From: an uncultured Selenomonadales bacterium | GTDB lineage: Bacteria > Bacillota > Negativicutes > Selenomonadales > Selenomonadaceae | Assembly: GCA_947165405.1 (NCBI GenBank) | Contig: CAMVAG010000138.1 | Location: forward strand, 1-5,436 | Reading direction: 5' to 3' | DNA length: 5,436 nt | The notes under the pieces: model-generated | Told to the model about the DNA's origin: nothing | The model's database searches: none | The model's input: only the letters and a program-made list of their open reading frames with translations | Part shown: positions 1-5,382 of the stretch, in pieces | Layout: every line of letters begins with the position of its first letter | Numbering within the stretch: position 1 is the first letter of the stretch | Translations under genes and position numbers: made by a program

Positions 1-28
1 CACTAACCACTAACTACTAATCGCTAAA
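1..28. repeat. Degenerate 7-nt tandem repeat (four units), cut by the window edge
   Basis: The first 28 bases read as four consecutive heptamers: CACTAAC, CACTAAC, TACTAAT, CGCTAAA. Two are identical and all four keep CTAA at the same place. The array decays to the right and is truncated on the left, so its full length and any partner arm are unknown. The same CTAA core with the same 7-nt period recurs in the right arm of the larger repeat at 1788-1860, suggesting one family of intergenic heptamer elements. Function is not evident. Confidence 0.6.
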
Positions 29-60
29 TTTGACTCTGCTTTATTTTTTCTTGCAAGGCG

Positions 61-69
61 TGTTATAAT
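61..69 (+). promoter_or_regulatory. Extended -10 promoter for the VOC-TPR operon
   Basis: TGT followed directly by a perfect TATAAT (64-69) gives an extended -10 element. At 16-18 nt spacing there is only an A/T-rich, poor -35 match near 41-46, and the nearest good -35 hexamer, TTGACT at 30-35, is 28 bases away, too far. Transcription would start near 76, giving a leader of about 22 nt. A strong GGAGGG ribosome site (86-91) lies 6 bases before the ATG at 98. Confidence 0.5.
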
Positions 70-97
70 TGCAAAAAAATTTTTTGGAGGGATTCGG

Positions 98-460
98 ATG
101 TTCAGATTCGCTCACAACAACTTGAATGTGCTCGACTTGGAGCGCAGCAAGAAATTTTATGCGGAGGCACTCGATTTGCACGAGGTCGGCGGGATTGACA
201 GCGGCGACGATTTTAAAATCATTTATCTCGGCGATTCTTTTGGCAGTCATCACAAATTGGAACTGACTTGGCTCAAGAAAAGAACGACGCCTTACGAATT
301 GGGCGATAATGAAATTCATCTTGCGTTCACGACGAAAAATTTTGACGCGGCGCACGCCCGGCACGAGAAAATGGGTTGCATTTGCTACGAGAACAAAGAG
401 ATGGGCATTTATTTTATCGAAGACCCCGACGGCTATTGGCTTGAGGTTTTACCGGAGTGA
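98..460 (+). CDS. VOC-superfamily metalloprotein, glyoxalase I-like
   Basis: This 120-residue cytoplasmic protein has two paired beta-alpha-beta-beta-beta VOC modules. Seen in the sequence: N-terminal FRFAHNNLNVLDLERSKKFY, the KLELTW strand, YELGDNEIHLAF, and C-terminal EDPDGYWLEVL. These line up with E. coli GloA as I remember it. The metal-binding tetrad is intact as His6, Glu55, His74 and Glu116, so an active Ni/Zn enzyme is likely. GloA isomerises the hemithioacetal of methylglyoxal and glutathione to lactoyl-glutathione. The thiol cofactor or true substrate here cannot be read from sequence, because other VOC enzymes (methylmalonyl-CoA epimerase, fosfomycin thiol transferases) share the fold. 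It is about 15 residues shorter than GloA, mainly in the last loop and C-terminal tail. The ATG follows GGAGGG by 6 bases. It is the first gene of a two-gene unit and its last codons contain the next gene's ribosome site. Confidence 0.85.
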   Translation: MFRFAHNNLNVLDLERSKKFYAEALDLHEVGGIDSGDDFKIIYLGDSFGSHHKLELTWLKKRTTPYELGDNEIHLAFTTKNFDAAHARHEKMGCICYENKEMGIYFIEDPDGYWLEVLPE

Positions 461-465
461 TTGTC

Positions 466-1767
466 ATGAAAAAATTTTTGGCAGCAACGTTGATTATCGG
501 AAATTTATTTTTCTCATCAATCGGCAACGCGGAAATAAAAACTTACACGGCGACGAGCGAGGAAGTTGCCGATAAATTCGAAGCTCAAGAGGTCGTCAAA
601 CTTCGCGCACGCGACAAGGCGATTAAAATTGCGTTGACGGAGGCGAGCGATTATCTCAAAAGCAATTCCGAATTGACTGACGATGAAATTTCCGCGATAA
701 CCTCCAACAGCTTTGAACTTGTCGGCTTGCCGCAATACAATCGCGCGGGCAAGAGCTCAACTTGGTCGGCGACGGTTGAAATCAAAATCGACGACGACGA
801 AATTAAAAATTGGCTCAACCGCGACGAAAGAGACAAGCAGTCGTTGATTAATCAGACAAAAGACACGCAGAAAATTTTTGCGGCGAATGATCTGCGGCTT
901 GAGGAATTTCGTGAGCGCGCAAAAAATTCTTCCAAGCAGGAACGCTATCAAATCAAGACGGCGTTCGGCTACGTCGAAAAAGAATTTCTTTCCAATCAAA
1001 AAGTCGCGGACGGCAACAAATTTTATTACAAGAGGCGTTTCGACGACGCGATAAAACTTTACACGGAGGCTCTTGAACTCAACGAGGACAATATCGTCGC
1101 CTGCAACCGGCGCGGAAATATTTACGGGCTTTTGGCCGCGCAGCAGAAAAATATTCCAATCGCCGAGAGCAATCGTCGACAGGCACTCACCGACCTCGAC
1201 AAGGCACTTCGACTCAATCCGAATTACGCCGACGCTTACGGCAATCGCGGCTTCGTCTACTACTGCGCGAAAAATTTTTCGGCGGCGATAAAAGATTTTG
1301 ACAAGGCAATCCAACTCAATCCGCTCGACGCGCAGAATTATACTTATCGCGGGCTTTGCTATCGGCAGACGGACATTGCCAAAGCGACAGCCGATTTCGA
1401 CAAGGCGGTTGAACTTTTGCCGAACAATCCGAACGTTTATTTCAATCGCGGCAAATTTTATGAGTACGACGCGAAAGATTTTTCCAAGGCGGTTCAAGAT
1501 TATTCGCGGGCGATTGACTTGACGACGCGGGAAGATTTGCTTGCTTTGAATTATCAAAATCGAGGCAGCGCGTATCGCAAGCTGAAAATGTTCGGCAAGG
1601 CGATTGAGGATTACACGCGGGCGATTGAAATCTTGGAAAAGCCGGCGCAAAAAAATCCTCTGTTGCCTTGGGTCTATCGCGGTCGCGGCGAATGTTATCA
1701 AGCTTCGGGGGACAGCGCGAACGCTCAAGCCGATTTAAATAAGTTTGCAGAATTGCAAAGACGATAA
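466..1767 (+). CDS. Exported TPR-repeat protein
   Basis: This 433-residue protein starts with a classical signal peptide: MKK, a hydrophobic stretch (about 4-20), then a likely cleavage after GNA near residue 22. The ATG at 466 is preferred over the in-frame GTG at 457, because GGAG (454-457) lies 8 bases before the ATG and overlaps that GTG. Residues about 23-115 form an unassigned alpha/beta domain with alternating Ala/Lys helices (KLRARDKAIKIALTEAS) and a C-terminal strand (WSATVEIKI). It loosely resembles the LPP20/FlgT-like N-terminal domains of secreted proteins. A charged, helical linker (about 115-175) follows. Seven TPR units run from about residue 180 to the end, most with NRG or YRG at helix A and a D(F/Y)(D/S/T)(K/R)A(I/V) helix B; the second carries an insertion. 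TPRs bind peptides or proteins, so a periplasmic or envelope scaffold role is inferred. Translation is probably coupled to the VOC gene, whose stop lies 5 bases upstream. Confidence 0.85.
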   Translation: MKKFLAATLIIGNLFFSSIGNAEIKTYTATSEEVADKFEAQEVVKLRARDKAIKIALTEASDYLKSNSELTDDEISAITSNSFELVGLPQYNRAGKSSTWSATVEIKIDDDEIKNWLNRDERDKQSLINQTKDTQKIFAANDLRLEEFRERAKNSSKQERYQIKTAFGYVEKEFLSNQKVADGNKFYYKRRFDDAIKLYTEALELNEDNIVACNRRGNIYGLLAAQQKNIPIAESNRRQALTDLDKALRLNPNYADAYGNRGFVYYCAKNFSAAIKDFDKAIQLNPLDAQNYTYRGLCYRQTDIAKATADFDKAVELLPNNPNVYFNRGKFYEYDAKDFSKAVQDYSRAIDLTTREDLLALNYQNRGSAYRKLKMFGKAIEDYTRAIEILEKPAQKNPLLPWVYRGRGECYQASGDSANAQADLNKFAELQRR

Positions 1768-1787
1768 TCAAAAAGGAGTCGCTTTGT

Positions 1788-1860
1788 CAATTGGGAATTG
1801 GGAATGGGGAATGGGGAATGAAAAAACAATTCCTAATTCCTAATTCCTAATTCCTAATTG
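1788..1860. repeat. Heptameric tandem repeats arranged as a large imperfect hairpin
   Basis: The left arm (1788-1820) is a run of GAATTGG/GAATGGG heptamers, the spacer is six A (1821-1826), and the right arm (1827-1860) is TAATTCC repeated with a CAATTCC start. Aligned end to end, 32 positions face each other: 26 Watson-Crick pairs, 4 G-U pairs and 2 G-A mismatches, all falling in the same places of each heptamer. It fills most of the 126-base gap between the convergent TPR and DUF362 genes, where no ordinary terminator is apparent, so it may end transcription from both sides. It could also be a small non-autonomous element. No coding function is supported. Confidence 0.85.
1793..1816 (+). 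other. Putative G-quadruplex motif in the repeat's left arm
   Basis: Four G tracts lie at 1793-1795, 1800-1802, 1806-1809 and 1813-1816, separated by 4, 3 and 3 bases. This satisfies the usual G3+ N1-7 pattern on the plus strand, which is also the transcript strand of the TPR operon. Folding would compete with pairing to the C-containing right arm. Formation in the cell is an inference. Confidence 0.35.
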
Positions 1861-1893
1861 AATTTGCGGCTCCAAAATTTTTTCCGTGAAATT

Positions 1894-2832
1894 TTATTCG
1901 ATTTCAATCAGTTCGTATTGAGGATTGCCCATGCCTTTTTCCGACATGGCAGAAAGTTGCCGCAAGCCGTGACGAGTTTCAATGCGTTCCTTCATGTCGT
2001 GAGAATCGTGCGCGGCGTAAATCATATCGGCGCAAGCTTGGTCGACGGCGAGGATGTCAGTCGAAACTGCAATGCCGATGTCTTTCATGGTCGGTTCGGC
2101 AGCCGTGACGCCCGCGCAATCGCAATCGACGCTGATTCGGCGCATGACGTTGATAAAAATTATGTGCTTGCCGAAATAATCGCAAGTGGCCTTCGCGCTG
2201 TCAGCCATAAGCTCCATGAAATATTCTTTGTCCGGCCATTCAAGATAATTTTCGGGAACGTTGTTCGGGTCGACGCCGTGAACTTGCGCTTTGCCCAAAT
2301 GACCGCTTGCGTTGCCGATGCCGATGTTTTTCATTGAGCCGCCGAAGCCGCCCATTGCGTGTCCTTTAAAATGCGTGAGGACAATCAGCGAATCATAGTT
2401 GACGAGGTGCGCGCCCATAGCAACTTCTTTAAGGTGGAAGCCGTTGCGAACGGGCAGGTTGACAACTTTGTCATCCTCGTCCATGATGTCGACGGGGCAG
2501 AAAGTCCAGCCGTTGACTTTCAAAGTTTCGCGGTGTCCTTCGGTCGTAAATCTGTCGCCGGCGTAAAGCGTGTTGCATTCGACGATTGCCGAGTTCGGAA
2601 CTTGCGCTTGGAAAGCTTGAACCATATCGCGAGGCAAAATGTTCGGACCATGTTTTTCGCCGGTGTGAAGTTTGATTGCGACCTTGCCGAAAATATTTTC
2701 GTCAATCATTTTGTAAAGCTTGATTAAATGAGCGGCGTCGATTTTCTTTGTGAAATAAACCTTCGCCGCCGAGCCTTGATACTTTTCGCCGGTCACGTTC
2801 TTTGAGCCGACGACGGGTGCTTGATTAGCCAT
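1894..2832 (-). CDS. DUF362 domain-containing protein
   Basis: This 312-residue cytoplasmic protein has no signal peptide or membrane segment. DUF362 hallmarks are present in order: GKVAIKLHTGE (about 49-59), IVECNTLYAG (83-92), VDIMDED (114-120), LTHFKGHAMGGFGGSMKNIG (152-171), and the C-terminal VDCDC (235-239) with STDILAVDQACADM (257-270). The conserved histidines and Cys237, Cys239 and Cys267 are candidate metal or cluster ligands, but the family's biochemistry is not established for this type. Many relatives carry a C-terminal or inserted 2x[4Fe-4S] ferredoxin domain; no CxxCxxC motif occurs here, so this is the short form. An extra N-terminal stretch of about 20 residues precedes the usual KVYFTK start. 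It appears genuine, because AGGAGG (2840-2845) lies 7 bases before the ATG and no better internal start is visible. It lies downstream of the methyltransferase gene on the same strand, with its own promoter. Confidence 0.85.
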   Translation of the reverse strand: MANQAPVVGSKNVTGEKYQGSAAKVYFTKKIDAAHLIKLYKMIDENIFGKVAIKLHTGEKHGPNILPRDMVQAFQAQVPNSAIVECNTLYAGDRFTTEGHRETLKVNGWTFCPVDIMDEDDKVVNLPVRNGFHLKEVAMGAHLVNYDSLIVLTHFKGHAMGGFGGSMKNIGIGNASGHLGKAQVHGVDPNNVPENYLEWPDKEYFMELMADSAKATCDYFGKHIIFINVMRRISVDCDCAGVTAAEPTMKDIGIAVSTDILAVDQACADMIYAAHDSHDMKERIETRHGLRQLSAMSEKGMGNPQYELIEIE

Positions 2833-2848
2833 AAAATTTCCTCCTCAA

Positions 2849-2861
2849 CCCCGCGCAGGGG
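2849..2861 (-). promoter_or_regulatory. Short GC hairpin in the DUF362 leader
   Basis: On the minus strand CCCC, a 5-base loop TGCGC and GGGG form a small stem three bases before AGGAGG. An A-rich run precedes it. Read on the plus strand, the same stem is followed by ATTTTTTCTT and looks like an intrinsic terminator, although no plus-strand gene ends here. It could stabilise the mRNA 5' end, tune ribosome access, or stop antisense transcripts. Confidence 0.35.
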
Positions 2862-2871
2862 ATTTTTTCTT

Positions 2872-2901
2872 ATCATAGCCTTTGGAGTTTACTAAAGTCA
2901 A
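2872..2901 (-). promoter_or_regulatory. Sigma-70-type promoter for the DUF362 gene
   Basis: On the minus strand TTGACT (2896-2901) is followed after 18 bases by TATGAT (2872-2877), both close to consensus. Transcription would begin near 2865, giving a leader of about 33 nt. The -35 box overlaps the methyltransferase stop codon (2898-2900), so the DUF362 gene can be transcribed independently or by read-through. Confidence 0.6.
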
Positions 2902-3665
2902 GATTTTTCTTTGTTGATTTTTTGTCGAAGAAATGTTGACTGCCTGACGGCTTCCGACAAAATTATCGCGGCGGAGGTTGCGACGTTCAAACTTTCGGCG
3001 TGTCCGTTCATCGGTATGAAAATTTTTTTTGCTGCGTCGAGGATTTCTTTTGAGACGCCTGCCGCTTCCGAGCCGAAGACAATCGCAACTTTTTTTCCGA
3101 AGTCGTGACGGTGATAAATTTCTGCAGACGGGTCGACAGCCGCCGCCAAAATCTCCACGCCGCGAAGTTCCAAAAATTCCTCGTGACGCATTTTTATAAT
3201 CGGCAAATAAAAAATCGCGCCCATTGAAGAGCGCACGACTTTCGGGTTAAAAATTTCCGCCGAGCCTTCCAACAAAATCACTCCGCAATCGAAAGCCGCC
3301 GCCGTTCGCAAAATCGTTCCGACGTTGCCGGGGTCTTGCACGCCGTCGAGCGCGACGATTATTTTTTTTGCGAGGACTTCTTCCAAAGTCGAAAGCCTTT
3401 GTTTCATGACAAGTAAAATTCCCTGCGGCGTTTGCGTGTCGGAAATTTTTTCCATTGTCGAAGGCGAAATTTCTTCCAAATTTTTCAAACGCTCAACCAA
3501 AATTCTTGCGCGTTCGTCCGATAAAAATTCCCGCGTATAAAATCCGAACTCAATCAATTCGGGCGGCACTTCCTCGCAAAGCCGCAAACCCTCCGCCACG
3601 AAAAGTTTCAGCTCGTTGCGAAATTTTTTTTGCGCCAGCTTGCGGACAAGTTTTGTATTTGACAT
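2898..3665 (-). CDS. TrmH/SpoU-family RNA 2'-O-methyltransferase
   Basis: This 255-residue protein transfers a methyl group from S-adenosylmethionine to a ribose 2'-OH in rRNA or tRNA. Residues about 1-90 form the substrate-binding part (FVAEGLRLCEEV, 22-33; QTPQGILLVM, 78-87). The SPOUT catalytic domain follows with all three motifs: motif 1 DGVQDPGNVGTILRTAAAF (107-125, with Asn114 and Arg120), motif 2 VFGSEAAGVS (196-205) and motif 3 IPMNGHAESLNVATSAAIIL (217-236), which builds the cofactor knot. It resembles RlmB/TsnR-type enzymes, but the modified nucleotide cannot be assigned. The chosen ATG (3663-3665) has TCCTCCT on the plus strand, an AGGAGGA site, 6 bases upstream. An in-frame extension to 3728 has no ribosome site and looks unlike the family. 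It is divergent from guaB. Confidence 0.9.
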   Translation of the reverse strand: MSNTKLVRKLAQKKFRNELKLFVAEGLRLCEEVPPELIEFGFYTREFLSDERARILVERLKNLEEISPSTMEKISDTQTPQGILLVMKQRLSTLEEVLAKKIIVALDGVQDPGNVGTILRTAAAFDCGVILLEGSAEIFNPKVVRSSMGAIFYLPIIKMRHEEFLELRGVEILAAAVDPSAEIYHRHDFGKKVAIVFGSEAAGVSKEILDAAKKIFIPMNGHAESLNVATSAAIILSEAVRQSTFLRQKINKEKS

Positions 3666-3722
3666 AAAAAATCCTCCTGCGAAATCGTTTTTTTGCAATG
3701 ACACGAACCGCCTCGCCTCTGC

Positions 3723-3750
3723 TTGCAAAATTCCACTTTTGTGCTATACT
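3723..3750 (+). promoter_or_regulatory. Promoter for guaB
   Basis: TTGCAA (3723-3728) and TATACT (3745-3750) are separated by 16 bases, and TGC directly before TATACT gives an extended -10. Transcription would start near 3757, leaving a leader of about 108 nt before the TTG start codon. That leader contains the hairpin at 3820-3835. Confidence 0.55.
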
Positions 3751-3784
3751 TCCTTTCACAAGTAAACTTCATTCTTCGACGTGA

Positions 3785-3790
3785 ATTATA
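3785..3790 (-). promoter_or_regulatory. Possible -10 box for the methyltransferase gene
   Basis: ATTATA on the plus strand reads TATAAT on the minus strand. The -35 region at 17-18 bases is weak (TTTCGA-like, near 3808-3813). Transcription would start near 3778, within the guaB leader, so the two divergent transcripts would overlap by about 20 bases. The evidence is the perfect -10 alone. Confidence 0.3.
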
Positions 3791-3810
3791 TCCGCAACAG
3801 CTTTGATTCG

Positions 3811-3844
3811 AAAAAAAAGCCCTCCTGTGGGAGGGTTAATTTTT
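3811..3844. terminator. Terminator-like hairpin in the guaB leader
   Basis: CCCTCC (3820-3825), loop TGTG and GGAGGG (3830-3835) form a perfect six-pair stem. It is flanked by eight A on the left (3811-3818) and TTAATTTTT on the right (3836-3844). On the minus strand the stem is followed by C and eight T, an excellent intrinsic terminator. On the plus strand the T run is broken, so termination would be partial. It sits between the guaB promoter and its ribosome site, so it may attenuate guaB, block antisense transcription, or both. No known riboswitch aptamer is recognisable upstream of it. Confidence 0.6.
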
Positions 3845-3850
3845 AAATAC

Positions 3851-3867
3851 GGGAGGGATTGAATTTG
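3851..3867 (+). promoter_or_regulatory. guaB ribosome site and TTG start
   Basis: GGGAGGG (3851-3857) is followed by two in-frame TTG codons, at 3859 and 3865. The first lies only 1 base away; the second is 7 bases away, the normal spacing, and yields the typical MAFYYQEPSHTF beginning. The start is therefore placed at 3865. The same GGGAGGG also occurs at 3829-3835 as the 3' arm of the leader hairpin. Confidence 0.75.
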
Positions 3868-5367
3868 GCATTTTATTATCAAGAACCGTCACACACCTTT
3901 GGGGAGTATCTGCTCGTGCCGGGCTACTCTTCAAAAGACTGCATCCCCGCGAACGTCGACCTTTCAACGCCGTTGGTAAAATTTCGGCGCGGCGAAGAAT
4001 GCAAATTCCTAATCAACATTCCGATGACTTCGGCAATCATGCAGTCGGTCTCGAATGACACAATGGCAATCGCGCTGGCAAAAGAAGGCGGCGTATCTTT
4101 TATCTACGGCTCGCAACCGATAAAAGACCAAGCGGCGATGGTCGCCCGCGTCAAGAATTACAAATCGGGTTTCGTGTCAAGCGATTCAAACCTCAAGCCG
4201 ACGACGACGCTAAATGAAATGCTTGCCCTGCTCAAAGAAACGGGACATTCGACAATGGCTGTGACCGAAGACGGCAAGCCGACCGGAAAACTTTTGGGCA
4301 TTGTGACGAGCCGCGATTATCGAATCACGCGCATGACCGGCAACGAGCTTGTCAAAGATTTCATGACGCCGTTTGAAAAATTGATTTACGCCGACGCAGA
4401 CACGACCACCCTCCCGAAAGCAAACGATTTAATTTGGGAACACAAGCTCAACATGTTGCCGCTCGTCGACAAGAAACAACGCTTGCGCTACATGGTCTTT
4501 CGCAAAGACTACACCGACAACAAAATCAATCCGCTTGAACTCATCGACCGCAAGAAACGCTACGTCGTCGGCGCAGGCATTAACACTCGCGATTACGCCG
4601 AACGCGTTCCCGCCCTCCTCAAAGCCGGCGCGGATGTTCTTTGTATCGACAGCTCCGAAGGCTTCAGCGAATGGCAAAAGATAACGCTCGAATATATTCA
4701 CAAAAATTTTGGCGAAGATGTCAAAGTCGGTGCGGGTAATGTCGTCGACGCGGAAGGTTTCAGATTTTTGGCGGACGCGGGCGCGGATTTTGTCAAGGTC
4801 GGAATCGGTGGCGGCTCAATCTGCATTACCCGTGAGACAAAAGGTATCGGGCGCGGACAAGCTACGGCGGTTATCGACGTGTGCAGAGCCCGCGACGAAT
4901 ATTTTAAAGAGAAAGGCGTTTACATTCCCGTGTGCTCCGACGGCGGCATTGTCCACGATTATCACATGACGCTTGCACTTGCAATGGGCGCGGATTTTTT
5001 AATGCTCGGCAGATATTTTTCACGCTTCGACGAATCGCCAACCGATAAAATCAGAATCAACGGCACTTATTACAAAGAATATTGGGGCGAAGGTTCCAAC
5101 CGCGCACGCAACTGGCAACGCTACGACCTCGGCGGCGACAAAAAACTTTCCTTCGAGGAGGGCGTCGATTCTTACGTTCCCTACGCCGGCTCTCTCAAAG
5201 ACAACATGACCGGCACGCTTGCAAAGATTCGTTCGACCATGTGTAATTGCGGCGCGTTGAATTTGGCGGAGCTTCGCGAAAAAGCCAAGATAACTTTGGT
5301 CTCTGCGACGAGCATTGTCGAGGGCGGCAGTCATGATGTAATTTTGCGCGACCGAATCAGAGATTGA
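3865..5367 (+). CDS. guaB: IMP dehydrogenase
   Basis: This 500-residue cytoplasmic enzyme oxidises IMP to XMP with NAD+, the committed step toward GMP. The (beta/alpha)8 barrel is split by a CBS-pair (Bateman) domain at about 103-220, which in this family binds adenine or guanine nucleotides and tunes activity. Catalytic features are present: LCIDSSEG (259-266), GAGNVV (289-294), the catalytic loop GIGGGSICITRE (313-324) with Cys320, SDGG (358-361), and the mobile flap with Arg419-Tyr420 followed by EEGVDSYVPY. The loop has Gly316 where textbook enzymes have Pro (GPGSICTTR), and Glu follows the Arg. This matches a divergent, slightly long subfamily that I associate with Clostridia and relatives. 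Related GMP reductases share the barrel, but the CBS pair, flap and length favour IMPDH. It has its own extended -10 promoter and a hairpin leader, and is followed at 15 bases by another gene, probably co-transcribed. Confidence 0.93.
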   Translation: MAFYYQEPSHTFGEYLLVPGYSSKDCIPANVDLSTPLVKFRRGEECKFLINIPMTSAIMQSVSNDTMAIALAKEGGVSFIYGSQPIKDQAAMVARVKNYKSGFVSSDSNLKPTTTLNEMLALLKETGHSTMAVTEDGKPTGKLLGIVTSRDYRITRMTGNELVKDFMTPFEKLIYADADTTTLPKANDLIWEHKLNMLPLVDKKQRLRYMVFRKDYTDNKINPLELIDRKKRYVVGAGINTRDYAERVPALLKAGADVLCIDSSEGFSEWQKITLEYIHKNFGEDVKVGAGNVVDAEGFRFLADAGADFVKVGIGGGSICITRETKGIGRGQATAVIDVCRARDEYFKEKGVYIPVCSDGGIVHDYHMTLALAMGADFLMLGRYFSRFDESPTDKIRINGTYYKEYWGEGSNRARNWQRYDLGGDKKLSFEEGVDSYVPYAGSLKDNMTGTLAKIRSTMCNCGALNLAELREKAKITLVSATSIVEGGSHDVILRDRIRD

Positions 5368-5382
5368 CGGAGGTATTGAATC

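Noticed and set aside
30..35. TTGACT as the -35 box of the first operon
   Set aside because: It is 28 bases from TATAAT, well beyond workable spacing.
51..74. Palindromic TTGCAA boxes at 51-56 and 69-74, with others at 3693-3698 and 3723-3728, as operator sites
   Set aside because: The hexamer also appears inside coding regions (for example 1753-1758), and its frequency is not clearly above what base composition would give.
41..364. Minus-strand open frame over the VOC gene and its promoter
   Set aside because: It covers the promoter and ribosome site of a recognisable enzyme gene and shows no family features.
757..1728. Long minus-strand open frame opposite the TPR gene
   Set aside because: It is antisense to a well-supported gene, has an Arg/Ile/Phe-rich composition typical of a shadow frame, and no ribosome site or family resemblance.
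1788..1860. CRISPR-like array
   Set aside because: Units are 7 nt with no spacers between them, and there are no cas genes.
1858..2337. Plus-strand open frame opposite the DUF362 gene
   Set aside because: It is antisense to clear DUF362 motifs, and its Val/Ala/Asp-rich composition and lack of a ribosome site indicate a shadow frame.
3666..3728. N-terminal extension of the methyltransferase
   Set aside because: The 21 extra residues lack a ribosome site and family similarity, whereas the ATG at 3663-3665 has AGGAGGA at 6 bases.
3757..3820. Purine, PRPP or ppGpp riboswitch in the guaB leader
   Set aside because: No conserved aptamer core or three-way junction could be recognised in about 60 bases; only the distal hairpin is supported.
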